From NCBI GenBank assembly GCA_910585795.1, contig CAJUFV010000215.1, forward strand, positions 1 through 7,507: a stretch of 7,507 nucleotides of DNA, in the 5' to 3' direction. The stretch comes from an uncultured Clostridia bacterium (GTDB lineage: Bacteria; Bacillota; Clostridia; UBA1381). Shown here piece by piece: positions 1 through 6,579 of this stretch. Below the pieces are notes generated by a model. It was not told where the DNA came from, did not search any database, and worked only from the letters and a program-made list of their open reading frames with translations. Each line of letters opens with the position of its first letter. The first letter of the stretch is position 1. Both the position numbers and the translations under genes were made by a program.

Positions 1-93
1 ACTAAGAAGCGGCAGTCATTACAGAAAAACGTCAACTCGTCTCTGAAAAAATTTTACGCAAATTTTATCAGCTATACGCGAATACACTCCTGA
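1..93 (+). CDS. Possible C-terminal tail of an upstream gene (partial)
   Basis: Frame 1 is open from the left edge for 30 codons and stops with TGA at 91-93. The translated tail is rich in Lys, Ser, Asn and Thr and matches no family I recognise. Frames 2 and 3 stop early. An open stretch this short can occur by chance in AT-rich DNA, and no start or ribosome binding site is visible inside the window. It could equally be non-coding. Confidence 0.2.
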   Translation, partial: TKKRQSLQKNVNSSLKKFYANFISYTRIHS

Positions 94-257
94 TATTACC
101 ATTTTCACGATAATGTGATTATTTCACAAATATTTTTGATGTGCTCCACAAGTAAAAATGCGCCGCATATGTGGAAGGTGTTATCGACTGAGTCAGCTCC
201 CTAAATAAGCTTGGACTCATGAAGCTCTGATGAAAAACAGCATTCAAAATGCTCACA
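94..257. other. Non-coding stretch with weak hairpins upstream of the OLE promoter
   Basis: I see no gene here. Two imperfect hairpins can be drawn. In the first, TCCACA (145-150) pairs with TGTGGA (170-175) around an inner ATGC/GCAT stem. In the second, TGAGTC (189-194) pairs with GACTCA (214-219) around AGCT/AGCT. A third small stem, AGCATT/AATGCT, lies at 239-253. None is followed by a T run, so none is a convincing intrinsic terminator. A cluster of TCAC/GTGA half-sites at 105-128 might be a regulator site but fits no consensus well. Confidence 0.4.
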
Positions 258-286
258 TTGACTTTTTACAACGAATATGATATACT
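258..286 (+). promoter_or_regulatory. Sigma-A type promoter of the OLE-oapA operon
   Basis: The -35 box TTGACT (258-263) and the -10 box TATACT (281-286) are separated by exactly 17 bp. A TGn extended -10 (TGA, 278-280) precedes the -10 box. Transcription should start near 292-294, a few bases before the first conserved part of the OLE RNA. This near-consensus promoter suggests strong, housekeeping-sigma expression of the RNA and probably of the whole downstream gene set. Confidence 0.85.
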
Positions 287-299
287 AAAAGGTAAATAT

Positions 300-896
300 A
301 ATAGTGGTGCAGTATCCTAGTCAGTACGGCTTTTCGGAAAGCGGGCCTAAAAATCCGCCAAATGGCACATCGATGAAGTTTCTGGTGTTTTGCTTTGAAC
401 GCCCAGTTCGGGGCTGATGCTGGGAGTTAAGGTTTAGGGGCGGTTTCCAATGGCATGGAAACACTAACCCCTTTTCCGTGGAGGCCTGTGACTGTGGCGG
501 CCTAGACCCCCTAAGGGTGCAAGTCGTTACGGCACAGGGGAAAACCTGTTTTGCGGTTAGTAATCCGACGCCTCACAAGGGCTTCGGTATGAATGCTGTG
601 GGCAGCGTAGCCAGCCTTGAGTGGATATGGCGGATATATGATATAAAAACTCCCCCGTCCTCCGGCCAGAGGTCAGGGAGCAAACGCATATTGAAACCAT
701 ACCTGCAAAAGAGGATACGGAAAGCTCAGGCTGTATGGGAAAACCTCTAGGCTGTCGTAAAAGAATGAGCAGAGGATTGCAGTGCGGACTAAGTGGCAAT
801 CCGGCAACCGTCAATGGTGCCGGTCTTTAAAGGGAAACCGCTTCTTCGGCGACGATAAAGCAGACCTGCGGGAAAGCCTGCCGGACCTAAGCCGCA
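300..896 (+). ncRNA. ole: OLE RNA (Ornate, Large, Extremophilic), ~600 nt
   Basis: This ~600-base stretch is GC-richer than its flanks, has no credible gene, and is packed with stems. Clear hairpins include GCTTT/AAAGC (329-342), GTTTCC/GGAAAC (443-462) enclosed by GGGG/CCCC (437-440 with 468-471), a bulged stem closing 572-621, CTCCC/GGGAG (650-680) with inner CCTC/GAGG, CCATAC/GTATGG (697-738), GGATTGC/GCAATCC (774-802) and CCGGC/GCCGG (801-823). The family call rests on recognising the sequence pattern, the characteristic length, and its position directly upstream of oapA and dxs, the classic OLE context. In Bacillus halodurans, OLE RNA is carried to the membrane by OapA, is also bound by OapB and OapC, and is linked to cold, ethanol and magnesium tolerance. 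The ends are approximate: the 5' end probably lies near the predicted start site at ~293, and the 3' boundary is set by the last GC-rich conserved block before the AT-rich linker. Whether the RNA is cut from the longer operon transcript cannot be told from sequence. Confidence 0.93.
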
Positions 897-946
897 AACT
901 TTACTCTGTTCATTACCCTATTCATATTTATATTATTATTTTCAAA

Positions 947-975
947 AATTTTCCTGAAGGGAAAATTCCTTTCAG
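947..975 (+). promoter_or_regulatory. Two competing hairpins between OLE RNA and oapA
   Basis: AATTTTCC (947-954) pairs perfectly with GGAAAATT (960-967) around a 5-nt loop. An overlapping alternative pairs CTGAAGG (954-960) with CCTTTCAG (968-975) with one bulged T. The two cannot form together. They lie at the end of an AT-rich linker (897-980), just ahead of the oapA ribosome binding site, which neither hairpin covers. The element may act in 3' processing, partial termination or transcript stability. The tail after the first hairpin is only weakly T-rich, so a strong terminator is unlikely. Confidence 0.35.
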
Positions 976-982
976 ATTTAAA

Positions 983-987
983 AGGAG
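983..987 (+). promoter_or_regulatory. Ribosome binding site that fixes the TTG start of oapA
   Basis: AGGAG is followed by a 9-nt spacer and then TTG at 997-999. No ATG lies at a suitable distance in frame, so this site decides the start of oapA. Confidence 0.8.
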
Positions 988-996
988 AGAAATTAC

Positions 997-1587
997 TTGG
1001 ACAAGTCCGACATACCGAAACGGAAAAAATTTACCGTTCCAAAACCTGATTCAAATGTTTCAACATCGCATAAATGGACAATTATTGTACTGATACTATC
1101 ATTCACACTTTCAGTATTTTTTAGCTTCATCACCTCCGCGGCTATGAAATCGCTTACAATATTTTTTGCTTTCATACTGCTTCTTGTGATAATAGCGATA
1201 AACATTCTGTTCGATATGGTTGGAACCGCGGTTCAGTCCGCTGAGGAAAAACCGTTTCATTCACTCGCTGCGCGCAAGGTGGCCGGCGCAAGAGAATGTA
1301 TTTCCGTTATACGCCATGCCCCGCAGCTGGCAAATTTATGCTGTGATGTCATCGGCGATATAGCCGGCATTATCTCAGGCGCGACAACTGCCCTGATTGT
1401 GGCGGAGCTTGTGGCTATGTTTAACCTTAAAGGCATGCTCCCAAGCCTTATTCTTACAGGACTTGTGGGAGCGCTGACTATAGGCGGAAAAGCCATGTCC
1501 AAGGGTATCTCGATGCAAAACGGCAACGCCATTGTTTTTATTGTCGGAAAATTAATGTACGCGTTAAAACATCTTATTAAGAAATAA
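997..1587 (+). CDS. oapA: OLE-associated protein A (OapA), integral membrane protein
   Basis: This 196-residue protein is the membrane partner of OLE RNA. In B. halodurans OapA binds the RNA and anchors it to the cell membrane. The sequence shows a basic, hydrophilic N-terminus (residues 1-26, with a KRKK cluster), then hydrophobic helices at about 27-49 and 53-79. A polar, basic loop follows (about 81-113, containing ARKVAGARE and VIRHAP), then further hydrophobic stretches at about 118-141 and 147-163, and a final one at 178-190 ending in a basic tail. OapA has been compared with the membrane domain of CorB/CNNM (DUF21) magnesium transporters, but it lacks the cytosolic CBS part, as here. 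The start is TTG with a good ribosome binding site. It lies ~100 nt downstream of OLE RNA and 13 nt before dxs, which strongly supports the identity. RNA contact through the basic N-terminus and loop is my inference. Confidence 0.9.
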   Translation: MDKSDIPKRKKFTVPKPDSNVSTSHKWTIIVLILSFTLSVFFSFITSAAMKSLTIFFAFILLLVIIAINILFDMVGTAVQSAEEKPFHSLAARKVAGARECISVIRHAPQLANLCCDVIGDIAGIISGATTALIVAELVAMFNLKGMLPSLILTGLVGALTIGGKAMSKGISMQNGNAIVFIVGKLMYALKHLIKK

Positions 1588-1588
1588 T

Positions 1589-1592
1589 GAGG
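1589..1592 (+). promoter_or_regulatory. Ribosome binding site that fixes the dxs start
   Basis: GAGG lies 8 nt before ATG at 1601-1603. A TTG at 1595 in the same frame would leave only 2 nt of spacing, so the ATG is the better start. Confidence 0.7.
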
Positions 1593-1600
1593 CTTTGGTA

Positions 1601-3433
1601 ATGGATAAACTCTTAAACAAAATCAATTCACCCGCAGATTTAAAAGGACTCACAAATGATGAGTTAAATATCCTCTGTCGGGAAATCCGCGAGTTCCTTA
1701 TTGACAGTGTTTCAGAAACCGGCGGTCATCTCGCTTCCAATTTGGGAGTTGTAGAACTGACTGTCGCTCTGCACACTGTTTTTAACGTTCCTGAGGATAA
1801 AATTATATTTGATGTAGGTCATCAGTCATACGTACATAAGCTGCTTACCGGAAGAAAAGAGCTTTTCCATACACTTCGTCAGTTTGGAGGGCTATCCGGC
1901 TTTCCAAAGTCCAGCGAAAGCGAAAGTGACGCCTTCAATACAGGACACAGCTCCACATCCATCTCCGCGGCGCTAGGCATTGCACGCGGACGCGACCTTG
2001 ACGGAGCAAGCTACAATGTAATATCCGTATTCGGCGACGGAGCGCTGACAGGAGGCATGATGTACGAGGCTATGAATGACGCCGGACACACAAAAACACC
2101 GCTGATACTCATTCTAAACGACAACGCAATGTCAATATCCAAAAATGTCGGCGCTGTTTCCAAGCATCTCAGAAAGCTCCGTTCACAGCCCGCATATTTC
2201 CGTTCTAAACAGGCAGTGGAAAGCTTTTTAAAATTAATACCACTAGTCGGAAAACCTGCCGTTACGCTTATAAAGCATATAAAACGATTTTTCCGCCGTC
2301 TTGTAATACCCACAACGCTTTTCGATGATTTGGGATTTCGCTACATGGGTCCAGTTGACGGCCACAATATAAAATCACTAATAACATGCCTTGAATACGC
2401 ACGCGACGAGCAGCGTCCTGTGCTTCTGCATATACAAACAAAAAAAGGCAAGGGCTATATTCCGGCGGAAAACAATCCGCAGAAATTTCACGGTATTTCC
2501 GCCTTTGATAAAACCACCGGACAGACAAAATCATCCAAAGAAACCTACAGCTCCCGTTTTGGCTCAGCAATGCTCCGGCTCGCCGAAGCAAACCCAAAAG
2601 TTACCGCTATAACAGGCGCAATGCCGGACGGAACAGGACTTAATGAATTTCATAAACGTTTTAAAAACCGCTTCTTTGACGTAGGAATAGCTGAACAGCA
2701 TGGCGTAACACTATCCGCGGGTCTTGCAAAAGCAGGATATATCCCTGTAATTCCTCTATATTCCTCATTTCTGCAGCGAGCGTATGACCAGACGCTTCAC
2801 GATGTGTGTCTGCAAAACCTGCATGTTGTATTTCCTATCGACAGGGCCGGCATTGTCGGCGCGGACGGCGAAACCCATCAGGGAATTTATGATATTTCAT
2901 ATCTTGCACACATGCCTAATATGACCATTCTTTCACCCGCGTCATTGGACCAGCTTGAAAATATGCTTGATTTCGCAGTAAACAGCTTTAATGCCCCTAT
3001 CGCTATCCGCTATCCGCGCGGCAGCGCGCAGGCAGACGGTATCACCAGCGGTTTCACACTTGGCAAGGCGCAGATTATAAGCGAGGGTACTGATATTACA
3101 ATAATTGCCTCCGGAAGAATGGTAAAAAGAGCGCAGGAAGTCGCTAAAATCGCCGGCAAATCAGTAGAAATAATAGCTCTGCCAACAATAAAGCCTATGG
3201 ATGAAGCGGCAGTTATTTCCTCGGCAATGAAAACCGGCAGCGTAATAACTATCGAAGATAATGTAAAAACAGGCGGTATCGGCAGTATGATTGCCACAAT
3301 ACTAAAGGAAAATCAAATTGAATGTAAATTTAAAATCTTTGCTTTTCCTGACTCCCCTGTTACACACGGCTCAATTGACGAGCTTGATAAACTATATGGC
3401 CTCGACGCGGCTTCAATAGCGTCAAAAATTTAA
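1601..3433 (+). CDS. dxs: 1-deoxy-D-xylulose-5-phosphate synthase (DXS)
   Basis: DXS joins pyruvate and glyceraldehyde 3-phosphate, releasing CO2, to give 1-deoxy-D-xylulose 5-phosphate. This is the entry step of the MEP isoprenoid pathway and also feeds thiamine and pyridoxal synthesis in many bacteria. It is a cytosolic, thiamine-diphosphate- and Mg-dependent dimer. At 610 residues from the ATG at 1601 it is close to the usual ~620. Domain 1 contains SETGGHLASNLG with His43, DVGHQSY with His74, and the ThDP/metal motif GDGALTGG (145-152) ending at NDN (173-175). Domain 2, the transketolase-like pyrimidine-binding part, carries DVGIAEQH with the catalytic Glu365, YSSFLQRAYDQ (387-397) and ADGETHQG with His426. 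The C-terminal transketolase domain covers about 485-605. All expected catalytic residues are present. The gene follows oapA by 13 nt and precedes tlyA by 18 nt, the usual OLE-locus order. Confidence 0.97.
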   Translation: MDKLLNKINSPADLKGLTNDELNILCREIREFLIDSVSETGGHLASNLGVVELTVALHTVFNVPEDKIIFDVGHQSYVHKLLTGRKELFHTLRQFGGLSGFPKSSESESDAFNTGHSSTSISAALGIARGRDLDGASYNVISVFGDGALTGGMMYEAMNDAGHTKTPLILILNDNAMSISKNVGAVSKHLRKLRSQPAYFRSKQAVESFLKLIPLVGKPAVTLIKHIKRFFRRLVIPTTLFDDLGFRYMGPVDGHNIKSLITCLEYARDEQRPVLLHIQTKKGKGYIPAENNPQKFHGISAFDKTTGQTKSSKETYSSRFGSAMLRLAEANPKVTAITGAMPDGTGLNEFHKRFKNRFFDVGIAEQHGVTLSAGLAKAGYIPVIPLYSSFLQRAYDQTLHDVCLQNLHVVFPIDRAGIVGADGETHQGIYDISYLAHMPNMTILSPASLDQLENMLDFAVNSFNAPIAIRYPRGSAQADGITSGFTLGKAQIISEGTDITIIASGRMVKRAQEVAKIAGKSVEIIALPTIKPMDEAAVISSAMKTGSVITIEDNVKTGGIGSMIATILKENQIECKFKIFAFPDSPVTHGSIDELDKLYGLDAASIASKI

Positions 3434-3451
3434 TGAAAAAAAGGAATTCTT

Positions 3452-4255
3452 ATGGCAAAAATCAGACTTGACGCTTTGCTTGTAAAAAACGGTCTCGCCC
3501 AAAGCCGTGAAAGAGCAAAAGCTATTATTATGGCAGGACAAGTTTATATAGATAACCAGAAATGCGACAAGGCAGGCCTGATGGTGGACGAAGATAAGGC
3601 ACAGCCTGAAGTACGCGGCGAAACACTTAAATATGTCAGCCGCGGGGGACTAAAGCTTGAAAAAGCAATGAGTGAATTCCCTATAAGTCTTGAAGGTAAA
3701 ACCACAATGGATATAGGCGCGTCTACAGGCGGCTTTACTGACTGCATGCTTCAAAACGGCGCAGTCAAAGTATTTGCTGTCGATGTCGGTTATGGACAAT
3801 TCGCGTGGAAACTCCGCCAGGATGAACGTGTTGTCAATATGGAGCGTACCAACATACGTTATGTCACGCCGGAAGATATTGGACAGGAAATAAATTTCGC
3901 GTCTATTGATGTATCCTTTATCTCCTTAAAGCTGGTACTGCCGGCGGCAAAAAATCTTCTGAGTTCTGATGGGGAAATAGTCGCCCTTATAAAGCCTCAA
4001 TTTGAAGCAGGCCGCGAGCAGGTAGGAAAAAAAGGCGTAGTTAAGGATAAAAATGTCCATTTTGAGGTAATTAAAAAGGTTCTTGATTTTGCCCGCAGTA
4101 TTGATTTTCATATAGCAGGTCTTTCCTATTCTCCTATCAAGGGTCCGGAGGGAAACATTGAATATCTTGCGTATATGAAAAAATCATTCTGTGCGGATGA
4201 TATAACAGACGATATTATTCAGGAAACAGTGGATAAATCGCACAGCAGTTTATAA
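3452..4255 (+). CDS. tlyA: TlyA family rRNA 2'-O-methyltransferase (S4 + FtsJ-like domains)
   Basis: TlyA enzymes use S-adenosylmethionine to methylate ribose 2'-OH groups of rRNA. In mycobacteria the targets are C1409 of 16S and C1920 of 23S rRNA, and loss gives capreomycin resistance. The 267-residue protein has an N-terminal S4 RNA-binding domain (about 4-62, beginning RLDALLVKNGLAQSRERA) and a Rossmann-type methyltransferase domain (about 63-245). The SAM-binding motif is MDIGASTGGFTDC (86-98), with the acidic residue of motif II at Asp111. The family's K-D-K-E catalytic set appears as Lys68, Asp153, Lys181 and Glu237. A short acidic tail (about 246-267) follows. In many Firmicutes tlyA (yqxC) sits next to dxs and before argR or recN. 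Here ispE follows instead. AAGGA with a 6-nt spacer precedes the ATG. The exact rRNA site modified here is not shown by the sequence. Confidence 0.94.
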   Translation: MAKIRLDALLVKNGLAQSRERAKAIIMAGQVYIDNQKCDKAGLMVDEDKAQPEVRGETLKYVSRGGLKLEKAMSEFPISLEGKTTMDIGASTGGFTDCMLQNGAVKVFAVDVGYGQFAWKLRQDERVVNMERTNIRYVTPEDIGQEINFASIDVSFISLKLVLPAAKNLLSSDGEIVALIKPQFEAGREQVGKKGVVKDKNVHFEVIKKVLDFARSIDFHIAGLSYSPIKGPEGNIEYLAYMKKSFCADDITDDIIQETVDKSHSSL

Positions 4256-4270
4256 CAGGAGGTATTTCCC

Positions 4271-5155
4271 ATGCTTGCGGAGGATATTATAATTACGGGC
4301 GGACGCGCTATTTCACGTTCATACGCAAAAATCAACCTTACACTTGATGTGATTGCACGGCGTGAAAACGGTTATCACGATATAAAAATGATTATGCAGA
4401 CAGTTTCTCTGTTTGACCTTATAATTGTTGACAAAACAAGAGATAAAAATATAACAATATCAACAAACCTGCGTTATCTCCCTAACAACTCAAAAAACAT
4501 CGCCTACAAAGCCGCAGACGCGTTCTTTACTAAAACCGGAATAAACTACGGCGCTAAAATTATGATACACAAAAATATTCCTGTCGCGGCAGGACTGGCC
4601 GGCGGAAGCGGGAACTGCGCAGCAGTGCTTGAAGCGCTTAATATGCTGTTTGACTGTCCTCTGTCACACTGCGAACTGCTCGAAACAGGAGCCTCTCTCG
4701 GCGCGGATGTGCCTTATTGTTTCGATGGAGGCACGCAGATAGCAGAAGGTATAGGCGAAATACTTTCTCCTCTTCCTTCTATGCCGGATGCTCATATATT
4801 ACTCGTAAAACCGCCTGTAAATGTTTCTACAGCAATGATTTATGAGAAAATAGACACTTCCCCGCTCACATTGCGTCCCGATACAGAGGCAATGACAAAT
4901 GCTCTTACAAACAGAGATATAAATAAAATCGCCGGCAATCTTTGCAATGTAATGGAATCGGTAACTGCGGAAATGTATCCCGTTATCAGAGGAATAAAAA
5001 CAAAAATGCTTATGAACGGAGCGCTCGGAGCAGTCATGAGCGGCTCAGGGCCTACAGTATTCGGAATATTTAATGACTATTCAAATGCCAAGCTCAGCGC
5101 AGACAGTTTCGCAAGACAATTTAAAGACGTATTTCTTGTAAGAACTAAAAACTAA
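4271..5155 (+). CDS. ispE: 4-diphosphocytidyl-2-C-methyl-D-erythritol kinase (IspE)
   Basis: IspE phosphorylates 4-diphosphocytidyl-2-C-methyl-D-erythritol at O2 with ATP, the fourth step of the MEP pathway, so the operon carries steps one and four. The 294-residue protein is a GHMP kinase. Motif 1 is SYAKINLTLDV (17-27) with Lys20. The ATP-binding glycine-rich motif 2 is PVAAGLAGGSGNCAA (104-118). The catalytic Asp146 lies in GADVPYC, and motif 3 is MSGSGPTVFGIF (256-267). Two small oddities: about 16 residues precede the usual N-terminal start of the family, and motif 2 has Gly114 and Cys116 where GGSS(D/N)AA is more common. The start is well supported because a full AGGAGG (4257-4262) sits 8 nt before the ATG. 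It follows tlyA by 15 nt. Confidence 0.95.
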   Translation: MLAEDIIITGGRAISRSYAKINLTLDVIARRENGYHDIKMIMQTVSLFDLIIVDKTRDKNITISTNLRYLPNNSKNIAYKAADAFFTKTGINYGAKIMIHKNIPVAAGLAGGSGNCAAVLEALNMLFDCPLSHCELLETGASLGADVPYCFDGGTQIAEGIGEILSPLPSMPDAHILLVKPPVNVSTAMIYEKIDTSPLTLRPDTEAMTNALTNRDINKIAGNLCNVMESVTAEMYPVIRGIKTKMLMNGALGAVMSGSGPTVFGIFNDYSNAKLSADSFARQFKDVFLVRTKN

Positions 5156-5175
5156 ATGTAAAAAGAGGTATTTGC

Positions 5176-5874
5176 ATGGAAAAAGATGAAGATATTATAG
5201 AAATAATAGTTGATGACAGTCAATCTGTCTCAGATAAAAAACACGTTAATTTATACAATGTAAAAGCGTTTTTTTCCGGTCTTCGCGCCCTGCCTTTATT
5301 TGTAAAGCTATATATATTAGTAATAGCGGCCATAACGGTTATAGCGGTTACAGCCGGAATATTTACGCCTAAAAGCAACAGCGCTATTGACAGACGTCTA
5401 AATGCCCTGCGTACATCAGATAAGGCTTATCTTGAAAAACAGGCTGAATATCAAGGAATACAATCTGAAACAGAGCAGCAGAAAAAGCATATTGAAGAAA
5501 AGCAGGCGGAGCTTGAGAGACTCAACAATTCTCAGGACAATCTGGATAAACTATCCCAAAAAAATTCCGAGCTTGAGGATGAAAAAAAACAGCTTCAGGA
5601 CGAAGTAAATTTAAAACAGAAAACCCTAAACGCGCTTGACATATCTCTGGATTCATATATACGCTCTTCAATAACACTGTCCTCCGGCAGATACACTGTC
5701 GGTGAAAACATTTCAGAAGGTAAATATACAATTACCGGCACAGGCAGCATTGTAGTGTCAAATTCCGGTACGGCTCGAATTAATAAACCACTTAAATCAG
5801 ACGGTGAAAGCCTTACTTTAAAAAATGGCGATATTGTCAAGATTGACGGAAACGCCAAACTGGTTCTTGAATAA
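5176..5874 (+). CDS. Membrane-anchored coiled-coil protein with C-terminal beta domain (paralogue 1)
   Basis: I do not recognise this 232-residue protein by name. It has an acidic, hydrophilic N-terminus (1-40) and one membrane span at about 42-63 (LFVKLYILVIAAITVIAVTAG). A long charged coiled coil follows at about 70-158, rich in Glu, Lys, Gln and Leu heptads. A compact C-terminal domain at about 166-232 is predicted to be beta-rich and contains GRYTVGENISEGKYTITGTG. That GxYxVGxxIxxGxYxI pattern is seen in many small extracellular domains of Firmicutes. The likely topology is N-terminus inside, with coiled coil and beta domain outside. It follows ispE by 20 nt with AGAGG 7 nt before the ATG, so it belongs to the OLE operon. 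The next gene encodes a shorter relative. A structural or envelope-stress role is possible but unproven. Confidence 0.85.
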   Translation: MEKDEDIIEIIVDDSQSVSDKKHVNLYNVKAFFSGLRALPLFVKLYILVIAAITVIAVTAGIFTPKSNSAIDRRLNALRTSDKAYLEKQAEYQGIQSETEQQKKHIEEKQAELERLNNSQDNLDKLSQKNSELEDEKKQLQDEVNLKQKTLNALDISLDSYIRSSITLSSGRYTVGENISEGKYTITGTGSIVVSNSGTARINKPLKSDGESLTLKNGDIVKIDGNAKLVLE

Positions 5875-5895
5875 TTTATCAAAGGAAGTATTGAA

Positions 5896-6507
5896 ATGAC
5901 ACAAAAAAGAATGTATACTGTTATTCTTTCATCAGCTGCAATACTGATTTCCGCCGCCGCCTTCTTCGCCGGATTCCGCATGGATACAACATCCGCGGCA
6001 CGGGAACGGCTTGCGCGTGAAATTTCCGCTATAGATAACAGCATAAACGAAGCTGAAAAAACGAAAGAAGAATTAAATACGCAAATAAGCAATTTAGAAA
6101 CAGAATTAAGCACAAAAGATACTATTAACGATTATTATATGGAATATCAAAAGCAATATAATCAGCTTACAGATGATATTAACACGCTAAAGGAACAATC
6201 CGCGACACTTGACAGTCAGATTGAGGAAAAACGTGGCACGCTTGACAGAAACTCAGGTGTAAAAAGCGGAACCAAAGGAAAAAGCTACACCTTGAAAAAG
6301 GATGAAATATACACCTGTCCTAATAAAATATCAGCAGGACGATATACTGTAACAGGCAGCGGTACAATAGTCATATATTCTTCCAGCGGTAGACCGCGCG
6401 CTACTGAAAATCTTGATGTAGCATACGGCAACTCATATACCTTTGACCTTAAAGAAAAAGAGCAGATAAAAGTCAGTGGCAGCGCAACACTTACAGAATT
6501 AAAATAA
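5896..6507 (+). CDS. Membrane-anchored coiled-coil protein with C-terminal beta domain (paralogue 2)
   Basis: This 203-residue protein has the same plan as its upstream neighbour but without the acidic N-terminal region. A short basic start leads into one hydrophobic span at about 7-27 (a signal anchor or uncleaved signal peptide), then a coiled coil at about 33-115, a Gly/Lys/Ser-rich link (118-130), and the beta-type domain at about 130-203. The core KISAGRYTVTGSGTIVI here lines up with NISEGKYTITGTGSIVV of paralogue 1. By eye, 10 of the 16 positions from the shared Ile are identical and most others are conservative. AAAGGAAG sits 7 nt before the ATG, 21 nt after the previous stop. It is the last gene before the terminator. 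Function is unknown. A tandem duplication followed by divergence explains the pair, and a hetero-oligomer through the coiled coils is a reasonable guess. Confidence 0.83.
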   Translation: MTQKRMYTVILSSAAILISAAAFFAGFRMDTTSAARERLAREISAIDNSINEAEKTKEELNTQISNLETELSTKDTINDYYMEYQKQYNQLTDDINTLKEQSATLDSQIEEKRGTLDRNSGVKSGTKGKSYTLKKDEIYTCPNKISAGRYTVTGSGTIVIYSSSGRPRATENLDVAYGNSYTFDLKEKEQIKVSGSATLTELK

Positions 6508-6539
6508 CAATCATATCTAATGTAAATATATCAGTTATC

Positions 6540-6577
6540 ATACAGGGACACTAAAATCCAGTGTCCCTGTATTTTTT
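6540..6577 (+). terminator. Intrinsic terminator of the OLE operon
   Basis: ATACAGGGACACT (6540-6552) pairs perfectly over 13 bp with its complement at 6560-6572. The loop is 7 nt, and a run of six T follows at 6572-6577. It lies 32 nt after the last operon stop codon. The hairpin also sits just beyond the stop of the convergent minus-strand gene, but on that strand it is not followed by a U tract, so it is at best a weak terminator there. Confidence 0.93.
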
Positions 6578-6579
6578 GA

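Noticed and set aside
114..128. TGTGA-N5-TCACA, similar to a CRP or Rex site
   Set aside because: The spacing is 5, not the 6 of CRP, and is one base off the Rex consensus. CRP-type control of this kind is not expected in Clostridia, so it is probably chance.
478..1093. Open frames inside the OLE region (478-750 plus, 557-814 minus, 782-1093 plus)
   Set aside because: They lie in a structured RNA, lack sensible ribosome binding sites and give low-complexity, Arg/Cys/Pro-rich translations without family features. The last one also overlaps the start of oapA.
1595..1600. TTG at 1595 as the dxs start
   Set aside because: Only 2 nt separate it from GAGG. The ATG at 1601 has an 8-nt spacer and matches the usual DXS N-terminus.
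5595..6113. 172-codon minus-strand open frame antisense to the two coiled-coil genes
   Set aside because: It begins with GTG without a ribosome binding site, runs across the junction of two well-supported plus-strand genes, and has no recognisable domain.
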